Shown here one piece after another: positions 43,133-51,954 of a DNA stretch of 55,906 nt. Origin of the DNA: an uncultured SAR86 cluster bacterium (GTDB taxonomy: Bacteria; Pseudomonadota; Gammaproteobacteria; Magnimaribacterales; D2472); assembly GCA_902513515.1 (NCBI GenBank), contig CABXNE010000006.1:1-55906 (forward strand), read 5' to 3'. Below the pieces are notes generated by a model that saw nothing but the letters and a program-made list of their open reading frames with translations, was not told the origin of the DNA and ran no database searches. The position numbers and the translations under genes were made by a program. The stretch's first letter is position 1, and each line of letters opens with the position of its first letter.

Positions 43133-44119
43133 ATGAAGAATCTATTGGTGTTTTTCGCTATATCTTTCTTGTTTTCAAGTCTTATATATGCAGAAAACTT
43201 CAAAAATACTGATGAGCAACTCAATGAAAAAACTTTTGGCCAATTTATGTCCTGGGTCTTTGATGGTAAAGAAAGCCCAGAGAGAGCAATCATTGAGACT
43301 TCCAATGAGTGGCAACAGCTAACAGTCAATCAAAGCAACTATGCAGTTTGGATAGGGCATGCAACATATCTCATTAACAATGGTGATATAAATATTCTTA
43401 CTGATCCTATCTTTTCAGAGCGCGCTTCACCAATTGGTTTTACTGGGCCAAAAAGGATGATTCCTCCAGCTATGAATCTAGAAGATTTACCAAAGATAGA
43501 TGCTGTGGTTGTTAGTCATAATCATTATGATCACTTTGACATCTGGTCACTTAAAAAATTACATAAGCTTAATCCAGAAACTATTTTTATGGTTCCTGCC
43601 GGAGATAAAAAAAGATTAATTAAAGCAGGTCTTACGCATGTCTTTGAGATGGACTGGTGGGATACAAAACAAATAAGTAAAACAAATTTTCACTTTACAC
43701 CTGTTCAACATTGGTCAAAGCGAGGTTTTTTTGATCGCAATAAGAGTCTGTGGGGTGGTTGGTTTATGAAGACAGAAGATTTATCTTTATATCATGCAGG
43801 TGATACAGGATACTCAAGTGATTTTAAAACAACTTATGAGCGTCTTGGTGCGCCGGATTACTCATTTATACCCATTGGAGCCTATGATCCTCGGTGGTTT
43901 ATGAAGGATTCTCATGTTAATCCAGAGGAAGCAGTACAAATTGCACTGGATCTAAAAACACCGCATTCATTTGGCATGCACTGGGGTACATTTATTCTGA
44001 CAGATGAGCCTGTTACTGAGCCTCCTATCAGATTACAACAAGCTCTCAAAGAACAAAATTTAGCATCAGATTTCTTTAGATCTCCAAAGCCTGGAGAGAT
44101 TCTCCAACTTACTAAATAA
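43133..44119 (+). CDS. Secreted MBL-fold metallohydrolase (NAPE-PLD/UlaG-like)
   Basis: 328 residues with a signal peptide (LLVFFAISFLFSSLIYA). Metallo-beta-lactamase fold with VVSHNHYDHFD (H-x-H-x-D-H) at about residue 125, HWSKRG, LYHAGDTGYS and the late FGMHWGTFILTDEP. It resembles the phospholipase-D-like/YtnP group. Probably a periplasmic phosphoesterase or lactonase. It follows the DUF3604 gene by 13 bases. Confidence 0.9.
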   Translation: MKNLLVFFAISFLFSSLIYAENFKNTDEQLNEKTFGQFMSWVFDGKESPERAIIETSNEWQQLTVNQSNYAVWIGHATYLINNGDINILTDPIFSERASPIGFTGPKRMIPPAMNLEDLPKIDAVVVSHNHYDHFDIWSLKKLHKLNPETIFMVPAGDKKRLIKAGLTHVFEMDWWDTKQISKTNFHFTPVQHWSKRGFFDRNKSLWGGWFMKTEDLSLYHAGDTGYSSDFKTTYERLGAPDYSFIPIGAYDPRWFMKDSHVNPEEAVQIALDLKTPHSFGMHWGTFILTDEPVTEPPIRLQQALKEQNLASDFFRSPKPGEILQLTK

Positions 44120-44135
44120 GTCTTATAATTAATCT

Positions 44136-44504
44136 ATGAGTCAATTAAATGTTTTTGGTGAACCATTACCAATCTGCTGTGAAGATCCTATGACAGGGTT
44201 CACCCGTTCAGGCTCTTGTGAAACCATGGACCAAGATCATGGCATACACACAGTTTGTGCTCATATGACTGATGACTTTCTAGCTTTTTCCAAAGCTCAG
44301 GGCAATGATCTATCTACTCCAATACCTGAGTATGGCTTTCCTGGTTTAAAGGAGGGGGATGACTGGTGTCTATGTGCACCAAGATGGGTAGAGGCTTATG
44401 AAGCTAATTGTGCTCCTAAAATTTATTTAACAAAATCTCATATAAAAACATTAGAATTAGTTCCTCTAAAAATTCTTAGAGAATACGCATTAGATATTAA
44501 CTAG
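44136..44504 (+). CDS. DUF2237 family protein
   Basis: 122 residues, an almost textbook DUF2237: NVFGEPLPICCEDPMTGFTRSGSC, HTVCAHMTDDFLAFSKAQGNDLSTP, FPGLKEGDDWCLCAPRWVEA and LELVPLKILREYA. The several conserved cysteines (CC, C, C, C-L-C) suggest metal or redox binding. Function unknown. It is the last conserved housekeeping-type gene before the defence-like locus; the methyltransferase starts three bases after its stop. Confidence 0.9.
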   Translation: MSQLNVFGEPLPICCEDPMTGFTRSGSCETMDQDHGIHTVCAHMTDDFLAFSKAQGNDLSTPIPEYGFPGLKEGDDWCLCAPRWVEAYEANCAPKIYLTKSHIKTLELVPLKILREYALDIN

Positions 44505-44507
44505 TAT

Positions 44508-45422
44508 ATGAGCATCACATTTAAAACAAAAAACGGAAAGATTGTTCATGATGATTCATTAAAGTATCTAAAAAGATTAAAAGATAATTCTGTTGACCTT
44601 ATTATAACTAGTCCACCATTTGCTCTTACAAGAGAAAAAGCATATGGAAATAAAAAAGGTGATGAGTATATGGATTGGTTAAAAGATTTTGGTCAAATTT
44701 TTTATAAAAAACTTAAAGATGAGGGAAGTCTTGTTATAGATTTTGGTGGATCTTGGGTGCCTGGAATACCAGCAAGAAATCTCCATCAATTTAAAATTCC
44801 TCTTTTGTTTTGTGAGGATTTAAATTTTTATTTAGCGCAAGAATTTTTTTGGTGGAATACTTCAAAAATGCCATCACCAGCTTCATGGGTAACGCGATCT
44901 CGAGAACGCATCACTGATTCAGTAAATTATATATTCTGGTTTTCAAAATCTCCAAATCCGAAAGCAGATAATCGAAAAATTTTAAAGCCTTATTCTGAAA
45001 AGATGCTAAACATGATTAAAAATCAAAAATATAATATGAGAAACAGACCAAGCGGACATAATGTTTCAAAGACATGGGCAAAAGATAATGGAGGTGCAAT
45101 ACCGCAAAATTTTTTTCCATATGGTAATTCAGCTAATGACCCATACTTTCAATATTGTGATGAAAAGAAAATTAAAAAACATCCAGCAAGATTTGGAAAA
45201 TTTATTCCAGAGTTCTTTATTAGATTTTTAACAGATGAGAAAGACTTGGTTGTCGATCCATTTGCAGGAAGTTGTACAACAGGAGCTATTGCTGACGCTT
45301 TGAATAGGAAATGGATTTGTATAGACACTGATAAAGACTACCTGAGGGGTGGAGAGGGACGATTTCAAGACCCATACAAATTTAAAATTGATCCCGAAGA
45401 GAATATGGAGTTTAATTTTTAG
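44508..45422 (+). CDS. Site-specific DNA methyltransferase (beta type, probably N4-cytosine)
   Basis: 304 residues. Motif IV T-S-P-P-F at about residue 36, within SPPFALTREKAYGNKKGDEY, precedes motif I DPFAGSCTTG at about residue 256, the permuted beta order. SPPF and the following ALTR-KAYGN resemble PvuII/SmaI-type m4C enzymes more than adenine DPPY enzymes. No endonuclease is directly adjacent on this strand; instead the gene converges (11-base overlap) on the GHKL ATPase of the helicase operon. Recognition sequence unknown. It probably protects host DNA for the defence locus. Confidence 0.9.
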   Translation: MSITFKTKNGKIVHDDSLKYLKRLKDNSVDLIITSPPFALTREKAYGNKKGDEYMDWLKDFGQIFYKKLKDEGSLVIDFGGSWVPGIPARNLHQFKIPLLFCEDLNFYLAQEFFWWNTSKMPSPASWVTRSRERITDSVNYIFWFSKSPNPKADNRKILKPYSEKMLNMIKNQKYNMRNRPSGHNVSKTWAKDNGGAIPQNFFPYGNSANDPYFQYCDEKKIKKHPARFGKFIPEFFIRFLTDEKDLVVDPFAGSCTTGAIADALNRKWICIDTDKDYLRGGEGRFQDPYKFKIDPEENMEFNF

Positions 45423-46914
45423 AAATCTTAAATCTCATCAATGCATCTTTTACTTCAAAATAATCATCCATAGTTAACCTTTCATCTCTCTCAATTTTGA
45501 AACGAGTAGACATCTCCAAGATTATATATATGTAGTAATCAGTAAGGTTTACAAAATCATTTTGAGTGAGATAGGGGTGATCAAGGTTTACAATAATGTG
45601 AAATTCAATATGGTTAATAGCCTTATAAGCTGCATATGGTTTATCTTCGCCATTATGAGTTGGGTACATTTTTACAATATAATTTTTAAGGTTAAAAACT
45701 ATTTCTTGATCTTTTGGAATTGCACTAAATGTTCCATCAATTCTTTTTTTAATAATGTCCATTTCAGGAATAGGTTTTCTAGAAATTTCGCCTAAGTCCG
45801 TATCAGGTATAATATCTTCTAAATCACCCCTCGCAGTTTCCTCTTCGTCTAAAGTAGTTGCTTGTTTTTCTTGAATAGACTTTGCAATCGAAGTAATTTT
45901 ATTATCTTTGAAAAATTGATCTAAGTAAGTCTCCATTATCTCTAGATCATCATTTGAGATACTTGATTTTGTATGAGAGACTGTTCCATCATTAAATACC
46001 AATTCTCCAACGACCCTCTGGTTTAGAGTGCTTCCAGCTCCTGATGCAAATATTTTTTTTGGCCGCCAAGCTTCAGGATACCCTTGAATCATTCTTCCTC
46101 TTCGCATTATGCTGATTCCAGCATTTTCTCTTGAAGCTCCTCTTCCATAGCCGTCCTCACCAGCTTTCATTCCAACCCTCAAGACTCCAATCCAACCAGT
46201 TACCTCTCGATTTTTATCTTCACCGATATATCCAGGACCGACAGTCCATTTGTAATCTCTTCCAGTTGAAGGATGGGGGTGCAGTTTGAATGGTTCCCAC
46301 TCTAATGTTTCTCCATTGAAAATAATCGTTACACTTTTATTAAGCCAGTTTCTATATGTGGAAGCTAAAAACCTCTTCGCCTTGTTAATCGCAGTAACAT
46401 TAAATGAATGCTTTAAACCTTCAAAGTTTAATTTCGTATATCCATTTGTACCCTCAACATCTTTAGTATCTTCCTCTAATTCATCTTCGTTATTGAAAAT
46501 TCTCTCATTTTCAATAATTACAGAGGTTTGAATATTTTCATCAAATCGCTTGGTCTCAACTGTCCATATTGTCGATAGCCAGATTGCAGCTGATTTCAAG
46601 CCCACATTGAACTCACTTAAGCTATTTTCTGAATCTTTTCTTTTTCGTTCGCCGCCTACATCAAATGCTTCTGTCAAAACTTTTTTTGAAATGCCAGATG
46701 AATTGTCTGTAACCTTCAAGGAAGATGCATCTCTGTCATAAACGATATTAATTGTTAAATTTTCTTTTCTTTTTTTATAAACTTTATCTAGGCTTTTTCG
46801 TTCATCGAAATATGCTTGTATAGAGTTATCACATAATTCTGCAAGGCATTGCCATAGAGAGTAATCTATCCTTTCATAATTTTTTAACGATGCTACGCCA
46901 ACTTTAATTTTCAT
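45412..46914 (-). CDS. MORC/MutL-like GHKL ATPase
   Basis: 500 residues. A Bergerat-fold ATPase with N-box E-L-C-D-N-S-I-Q-A at about residue 26, G1 box TDNSSGISK at about residue 74 and G2 box FNVGLKSAAIWL at about residue 104. The body (VGMKAGEDGYGRGASRENAGISIMRRGRMIQGYPEAW) resembles MORC-type S5 domains (I-x-x-x-R-R-x-R). A basic C-terminal region follows. MORC-like ATPases occur in bacterial restriction-type operons, where they may act as DNA clamps. It is the third gene of the helicase-nuclease-ATPase operon, eight bases after the nuclease. Confidence 0.87.
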   Translation of the reverse strand: MKIKVGVASLKNYERIDYSLWQCLAELCDNSIQAYFDERKSLDKVYKKRKENLTINIVYDRDASSLKVTDNSSGISKKVLTEAFDVGGERKRKDSENSLSEFNVGLKSAAIWLSTIWTVETKRFDENIQTSVIIENERIFNNEDELEEDTKDVEGTNGYTKLNFEGLKHSFNVTAINKAKRFLASTYRNWLNKSVTIIFNGETLEWEPFKLHPHPSTGRDYKWTVGPGYIGEDKNREVTGWIGVLRVGMKAGEDGYGRGASRENAGISIMRRGRMIQGYPEAWRPKKIFASGAGSTLNQRVVGELVFNDGTVSHTKSSISNDDLEIMETYLDQFFKDNKITSIAKSIQEKQATTLDEEETARGDLEDIIPDTDLGEISRKPIPEMDIIKKRIDGTFSAIPKDQEIVFNLKNYIVKMYPTHNGEDKPYAAYKAINHIEFHIIVNLDHPYLTQNDFVNLTDYYIYIILEMSTRFKIERDERLTMDDYFEVKDALMRFKISKN

Positions 46915-46922
46915 ATCGTTTC

Positions 46923-47741
46923 CTATGTTAATTCGAACATTTTATCTTTACATATAATAGATTTAATTTCTAATAGTTCACTTATTTCAACCTCAGTCGT
47001 AATATTTTTGGATCCAAGAGGGGATAAGTAAATTCCGTCAACCTCTCTATCTACATGAAAGAGATATTCAAAATCTTTGTATGTGATAGAAATATTTGCT
47101 CCATTTTCAAAATATTTATTTCCAATTTCTTGAAATTTAAAAAAATAATTAATCCATGAAATTTCATATCTATCAATTTTATTGATTACTTTGCAATCAT
47201 GAATCAAATATGAAAATTCATTCATATCATTTATATGAGTAGACATAGTAATGTACCTAGCTTTGAAATCTGCCAATCGGGCCTCCCAGCTATGAAGATA
47301 CTTTTCAGCAACAATCATGTACTCAGGATCAACACCATCGAGCATTTTTAGAAATCTTTCTCTTTCAATTTTAGGATTAGAATTTGTATTACATATATTT
47401 TGAAATATTTTCTCCTTTTGATTAGAATAATCAGCATTCACCAGGCATTTTACTTGCCTTGATACATGACTTTCCCAGTCATGGTGACTTAGCTCAACCT
47501 CGATAATTGAGTAATAGCTATAATCTTCTGAGAAAGCTATTAAATCTGGCATAGCATTACCAAAATCTGATAGAAATTTATGATTACATTTATATATCTG
47601 TATTATTTTCTTTTGATCTCTTTCCAAATAAATTGGTAATTGCTGCATAACAACGTTTTGAAAAGAAATTTCATTAGTTGCAAATAAAGAATCATTATTT
47701 GAAAACAGATCTTTGTTGATTAGTATTTGTTGAGATTTCAT
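46923..47741 (-). CDS. PD-(D/E)XK nuclease-like protein
   Basis: 272 residues. The core GNAMPDLIAFSEDYSYYSIIEVELSHHDWESHVSRQVKCLVNA gives P-D followed by E-V-E, an EXE variant of the PD-(D/E)XK catalytic signature, then a helix with Q. The N-terminal 45 residues and the C-terminal half are not recognisable to me. It overlaps the helicase gene by 4 bases and precedes the ATPase, so it is likely the DNA-cleaving partner. The family call rests on the motif only. Confidence 0.65.
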   Translation of the reverse strand: MKSQQILINKDLFSNNDSLFATNEISFQNVVMQQLPIYLERDQKKIIQIYKCNHKFLSDFGNAMPDLIAFSEDYSYYSIIEVELSHHDWESHVSRQVKCLVNADYSNQKEKIFQNICNTNSNPKIERERFLKMLDGVDPEYMIVAEKYLHSWEARLADFKARYITMSTHINDMNEFSYLIHDCKVINKIDRYEISWINYFFKFQEIGNKYFENGANISITYKDFEYLFHVDREVDGIYLSPLGSKNITTEVEISELLEIKSIICKDKMFELT

Positions 47742-48910
47742 TTTTTAAAAATTAGAGAGGTCCAATTGACAGCAATTCCTTCTTCGATAAATCTCTTTGA
47801 TTCTAACGTAAGTCGATCAAATTCTGAATCAGAAGAATAAATTGAAATAATCATGGCATTTTTTTCTGCTTTAGTAGTTCGCAAGACTCTTCCCATGCGC
47901 TGAATTCTTTGGCGAGTTGTGGTTGATGCACTTAAAATTAATGCAGCATTAATTTCCGGGTAATCAAAACCCTCATCTAATGCCTTGCAGGTAACTAATA
48001 TATCAAGCATATCATTTTTAAATTCATATAAATTTGCTTGCCTAGACACCAAGTTAATATCTGTATTGTAAATTGCTGATCTAAAACCATTCTTATTTAG
48101 TAATTTATTAAAATGAGATGCTTGCTTTTTTGTCTCAGAAAAAACTAGCCATTTAGAGTTTTTAAATTTTTTTAAAAGTTTTATGCCTAGTGGAATTCTA
48201 TTGATAGCATTATTAATAACTCTAGCTCTTTTAAAAAATAATATTTTCAATACTTCATCAGATTTATCAAAACCTCCTTGGATAGCGATTCTTCGAGATA
48301 TTTTATAAGTTAAATCTTTGTATTCTAAATCCTCATCTTCAAGCATAGGAGCGTAGGCATTGAGTAACTCAAATTTAGAAATTACATTATCTTTCTTTGC
48401 CTCTAAATAATCGTACTCAAAAACAATAGGGCCTAGAATAGGAGATATAATTTTTTCAAAATAATCATCAAAATCTCTTTCGGGAGTTGCTGAAAGTCCC
48501 ATTGTTGCAGCCCACTTTCCTGAGAGCATTTTTCCCTTAGTTGGAGTTCCAAGTTTGTGACATTCATCAACAATCAAGAATGTAGAATGATCTCTAAATT
48601 TTTTGTATATATTCTTTAATGAGCCAATGGTTGTTATATTTATTTGCTTAATTTGATTTAGTCTTGTTCCCCCACCATTAATTGCAATCGAATACTCTAA
48701 ATGCTCTTTTAATTCTATTGACCATTGATCAAGCAATGGTATTGAGGGCACTACTATCAAAACTTTTCTCTCTGGATGCTCCATTAAAAATTTTTTGATG
48801 CAATGGAGTGCAAAAAAAGTTTTGCCCCCACCAGTAACTACTTTTAAGATGCCAGATTTATTTTTCCACCAAATCGGAAAAGCTTTTTTTTGCCATTTAC
48901 GAAGTTTCAT
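47738..48910 (-). CDS. Superfamily 2 DEAD/DEAH-type helicase
   Basis: 390 residues, a minimal two-RecA-domain motor: Q-like MKLRKWQKKAF at the N-terminus, motif I VVTGGGKTFFAL at about residue 25, motif II V-D-E-C-H-K-L (DECH), motif III MGLSATPERD, motif V LVTCKALDEGFDYPEI and motif VI RQRIQRMGRVLRTTK. It resembles ResIII/type III restriction helicases with no extra domain. First gene of the minus-strand operon and divergent from the HEPN gene (37-base shared promoter region). Confidence 0.92.
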   Translation of the reverse strand: MKLRKWQKKAFPIWWKNKSGILKVVTGGGKTFFALHCIKKFLMEHPERKVLIVVPSIPLLDQWSIELKEHLEYSIAINGGGTRLNQIKQINITTIGSLKNIYKKFRDHSTFLIVDECHKLGTPTKGKMLSGKWAATMGLSATPERDFDDYFEKIISPILGPIVFEYDYLEAKKDNVISKFELLNAYAPMLEDEDLEYKDLTYKISRRIAIQGGFDKSDEVLKILFFKRARVINNAINRIPLGIKLLKKFKNSKWLVFSETKKQASHFNKLLNKNGFRSAIYNTDINLVSRQANLYEFKNDMLDILVTCKALDEGFDYPEINAALILSASTTTRQRIQRMGRVLRTTKAEKNAMIISIYSSDSEFDRLTLESKRFIEEGIAVNWTSLIFKK

Positions 48911-48947
48911 GATTTATTTTGATACATATATATATTACATTAACTCA

Positions 48948-50303
48948 ATGGCTGAATATAAAACAATTGCTAGCATGGTTTTTACTGATAAAGGCCCAGC
49001 AATTAAAGATATATTTGCAACTTTATTTCTTGATATCTATCAACTTATTAAAAATGGAGTAGAGATAAGCGATGAAGCCGCTATTGAGGAGTTGAAGGGA
49101 TTTCCAGAGCAATTAGATCTTAACTCAACCCTTTTAAGATTTAACTATAATCATTTTGGCATGGATTCAATCGGTAGATTAAAAAATAATTTTAATTTTC
49201 GATTCTCTCTTGGAAATATTTCAGAATTATTAGCTTCGCCTAAGTTAAAAAATAATCCACAAATAAAAAAATCAGTTATTCAAGTTTTTGAAAAAAAACC
49301 GTATTCAATTTCTCAATACTCTACATATGGAGCCATTGCCGAAGAAATTGTTAGATGGAGAAATTATTGGGCTCACAATGATGGCTTTAAGAATGCGTCA
49401 GAAGCTCTTGTCCTTCAGTCCAATATTGCACTCATTTTAAAAATTTATCCAGATCATCTTCAAGAAAAAATAAATGGTTTTGATGATTATGCAGAATTTA
49501 TTAATTCTAAATTTCTTGAATCTATTTTAGAAATTTTAGGAGTTGGACCAAATCAGAATATTGATGATGAAATAAAGGCGTATTTACAAGCAGAAAATTC
49601 CCACAATCAACCAAATCAAGAGAGTTCTATTGCCGATGATGTTGATCTTCAATTATCTGGAATATCATATGATACGCTAGAAATAATTGAAAAAGTCGAT
49701 CAGTTAAATTCTAATTTTAATAAGATTGAGGATAGAATAGATTCTCTTAGCGTTCAAATTTCAACCATAAGCAACCACCCCCAGTTTTCTAAGATAAGTA
49801 ATCCTGAATTAGTTGAGGAAATGAGATCTCGATCTGAGTCTGGCATGGGTGATATTGATGATCTCCATGAGGAGTTATTGCAATCTGAACCTAGTGAAGC
49901 ATTAGATATAAATAATGGTAAAATTGAATCTTCCTCAGAAGTTTCTGAATACGAGATTACCTACCTTACCAATGCAGAAGTATTAGATAACTTAATGGAA
50001 TTAAGACAAAAAATTAAATCTGAAATGAAAAAGAAATATGCTGATTTTCAAAATTGGCATAACATTTTGATGCAGCCATTATCTAAACAACTGATTTATT
50101 TTGAAATTGATTCAGCAAAATCATTTAAAGATGATGAGATTTTTCAATATTACTACACATCATCTCAAATTCCAGTCAATCTTTTAGACCAACCTAATCT
50201 TGATGAAAAGAAAGAAATAGCAAAAAATTATATGGATGAACAGCTGGAAATTTATTGGGAGCTCATTAAAGAGCTATTAGATAAAAGAGCTCCGTTAAAC
50301 TAA
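48948..50303 (+). CDS. HEPN (Swt1-like) coiled-coil protein
   Basis: 451 residues from the ATG at 48948; the track's longer start lies inside the helicase gene. Around residue 138 the sequence EEIVRWRNYWAHNDGF carries R-N-x-x-x-H (RX4H), the catalytic signature of HEPN ribonucleases of the Swt1/Swt1-HEPN type. Residues 220-275 (TLEIIEKVDQLNSNFNKIEDRIDSL) look like a coiled coil, followed by an acidic linker and a helical C-terminal domain. HEPN proteins in defence loci often act as toxins against RNA. It leads the plus-strand arm with the RecB-like, zinc-ribbon and HTH genes. Confidence 0.65.
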   Translation: MAEYKTIASMVFTDKGPAIKDIFATLFLDIYQLIKNGVEISDEAAIEELKGFPEQLDLNSTLLRFNYNHFGMDSIGRLKNNFNFRFSLGNISELLASPKLKNNPQIKKSVIQVFEKKPYSISQYSTYGAIAEEIVRWRNYWAHNDGFKNASEALVLQSNIALILKIYPDHLQEKINGFDDYAEFINSKFLESILEILGVGPNQNIDDEIKAYLQAENSHNQPNQESSIADDVDLQLSGISYDTLEIIEKVDQLNSNFNKIEDRIDSLSVQISTISNHPQFSKISNPELVEEMRSRSESGMGDIDDLHEELLQSEPSEALDINNGKIESSSEVSEYEITYLTNAEVLDNLMELRQKIKSEMKKKYADFQNWHNILMQPLSKQLIYFEIDSAKSFKDDEIFQYYYTSSQIPVNLLDQPNLDEKKEIAKNYMDEQLEIYWELIKELLDKRAPLN

Positions 50304-50304
50304 A

Positions 50305-51120
50305 ATGGCTCGACATAGAGGTACCTATAAGCCTGAGCATCCAGAGCCCTATGAAGTAAGCAGGTCTCAGATTCAATCTTTTCTTAATTGCCCAGCTTGT
50401 TTTTGGATGAATCGAGTGAAGGGTATCAAATTTCCAGGCATACCAGGTTTTTTACTTAATACAGCAACAGATACGCTGCTAAAAAAAGACTTTGATGTTT
50501 ATCGAGAGTTGCAAGAGCCACATCCTTTTATGGAACGCCATGGATTAGGTCATTTAGTACCGTTTAAACATGATGATTTTGAGCTATGGACAAAATCACT
50601 GCAATTGGGGCTAAGAGTAAACTTCGAGCCTGCTGACTTTATTATTGGCGGGGGTTTGGATGATGTCTGGCATAACAGAGAAACAGACGAAATCCACATT
50701 GTTGACTACAAAAGTACTGCAGGAAGAAAGAATGAGGAGGGTACAGCGCTACATCCTATCTCTTTGGTTGGAGCATACAAAGAAGCTTATAAAAACCAGA
50801 TGGATATTTATCAATGGATACTAAAGCAGCAAGGATTTAATGTAAGCAATATGGGATATTTTGTTTATGTAAATGGAGATCAGCATTTTCAGGGTGGAAT
50901 GCTTGCACAAGATGTAGATGAAGCAAATATGAAGTTCGAAGTTCAGCTTATAGAGTATGAAGGTAATTCAGATTGGATTGAGCAAGCCATTCTTGATGTT
51001 AAGGCTTGTCTAGATAGTCCCGAGTGCCCAGACCACGCAGAAACTGGTTTTGGGCCTAAAGGCGATAAGCAATGCGAGTATGCTCAGCTTTTTAAGCAAA
51101 TGCAGGAATTTAATTTATAA
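50305..51120 (+). CDS. PD-(D/E)XK (RecB/Cas4-like) nuclease
   Basis: 271 residues. SRSQIQSFLNCPACFWMNRVKG at the N-terminus is the RecB-family entry motif; IIGGGLDDVW supplies the Asp, HIVDYKST the D-x-K, and YKNQMDIYQWILK the QxxxY-type helix. There is a C-x-x-C at the N-terminus and further cysteines at the C-terminus (KACLDSPECPDH, KQCEYA), which could hold a Cas4/AddB-like Fe-S cluster. It starts one base after the HEPN stop, so it is probably translated with it. It may be a second nuclease of the system or a repair exonuclease; no cas genes or CRISPR array are present. Confidence 0.8.
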   Translation: MARHRGTYKPEHPEPYEVSRSQIQSFLNCPACFWMNRVKGIKFPGIPGFLLNTATDTLLKKDFDVYRELQEPHPFMERHGLGHLVPFKHDDFELWTKSLQLGLRVNFEPADFIIGGGLDDVWHNRETDEIHIVDYKSTAGRKNEEGTALHPISLVGAYKEAYKNQMDIYQWILKQQGFNVSNMGYFVYVNGDQHFQGGMLAQDVDEANMKFEVQLIEYEGNSDWIEQAILDVKACLDSPECPDHAETGFGPKGDKQCEYAQLFKQMQEFNL

Positions 51121-51129
51121 AATAGATTA

Positions 51130-51576
51130 ATGAGTCACAGGAAGGGAGAAGATACATACTACATTACTTGCGATACTTGTCAGCGTGAGGTGAATTTCAT
51201 ATCTAAAGATCCAATCAAAGAACCTTCTTTTTACGAAAGACTGATTTGTGGAGACTGCAATTCAAGAAACCCGTTAGTGGAGTTTCTATCTGAGGCCCGA
51301 GTTCGCTGGCTTCAAGAGGAGCAAGAACAAGCAAAGAGAGATGAAGAATGGGAAAAATTGATCGAGGATGAAGAGCAAGAGGCGATACAGCGAGCTGCTC
51401 GATGGGACCCATATACAAATTATTATACTAAGCCAGATGATAGTTTGTACGATGGTACATATCCTGAATCTTCTACATTAACACTTTATCGAAAGCTTGC
51501 TGATGATAATTATAATTGGGATAGTGAAGAAAGCGAATGGACAAGTGATAACGGTGATTATGGAAAACATGAGTGA
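51130..51576 (+). CDS. Zinc-ribbon hypothetical protein
   Basis: 148 residues. C-D-T-C at about residues 14-17 and C-G-D-C at about residues 40-43 make a four-cysteine zinc ribbon. A long charged helix follows (RWLQEEQEQAKRDEEWEKLIEDEEQEA), then an acidic, aromatic C-terminus (NYNWDSEESEW). I do not recognise the family. It sits in the same plus-strand run and overlaps the following HTH gene by 17 bases. Confidence 0.65.
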   Translation: MSHRKGEDTYYITCDTCQREVNFISKDPIKEPSFYERLICGDCNSRNPLVEFLSEARVRWLQEEQEQAKRDEEWEKLIEDEEQEAIQRAARWDPYTNYYTKPDDSLYDGTYPESSTLTLYRKLADDNYNWDSEESEWTSDNGDYGKHE

Positions 51577-51850
51577 GATAGAGGAGATGCTAAAAGCAAT
51601 TCTAAAAAAAATTGATGCTATAGAAAAACATTTAGATATAAAACCTAAATCTCTTTTTGATAATCTTCAGCCAACAGTTACAGTTGGGGATGCTGCAAAA
51701 CTTATGGGCTGCACTCAGCCAAAGATAAGGCAATATATCAAATGGAATATACTTGAGACTTTTAAGGTTGGCGGTCGAAGGATGATTGTCTCTAGCTCAT
51801 TAGTAGACCTAATTAAATCAAATGCTAATGCTCAAAATAGAGATTTTTAA
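51560..51850 (+). CDS. MerR/excisionase-type helix-turn-helix protein
   Basis: 96 residues from the ATG at 51560 (an ATG three codons later is also possible). The N-terminal helix EMLKAILKKIDAIEKHL may be a coiled coil. Then TVTVGDAAKLMGCTQPKIRQYIKWNILETFKVGGRRMIVSSSLVDLI is a helix-turn-helix of the HTH_17/MerR-like type seen in excisionases and small regulators. It may regulate the plus-strand arm of the defence locus. Confidence 0.65.
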   Translation: MENMSEIEEMLKAILKKIDAIEKHLDIKPKSLFDNLQPTVTVGDAAKLMGCTQPKIRQYIKWNILETFKVGGRRMIVSSSLVDLIKSNANAQNRDF

Positions 51851-51898
51851 ATCTGCAACGAACTAACCATTTATCTGTTACAAAATATATTAAGTTTA

Positions 51899-51929
51899 TT
51901 TGCAATTTAACTCTTCCCTTGCTGTCTAA
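51899..51929 (+). promoter_or_regulatory. Candidate ECF-sigma promoter upstream of the sigma gene
   Basis: TTTGCAAT, 17 bases, GTCTAA. The same two-part pattern with identical spacing (TTTGTAAC, 17 bases, GTTTAA) lies upstream of the gene at 54769. GTCTAA resembles the -10 of RpoE-type promoters. It would give a leader of about 20 bases and autoregulation of the sigma factor. Confidence 0.4.
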
Positions 51930-51954
51930 AAAATAGGTAGTATTAATTAAGGAC

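Noticed and set aside
48795-48947. Upstream extension of the HEPN gene
   Set aside because: This stretch codes for the helicase Walker A region on the other strand; the ATG at 48948 is a clean start.
50305-51120. Calling the RecB-like nuclease Cas4 of a CRISPR system
   Set aside because: No cas1, cas2 or repeat array is in the window, and the cysteine spacing differs from typical Cas4.
51875-51884. TGTTACAAAA as an inverted copy of the TTTTGTAACA upstream of 54769
   Set aside because: A ten-base inverted match in AT-rich DNA without matched context is likely to be chance.
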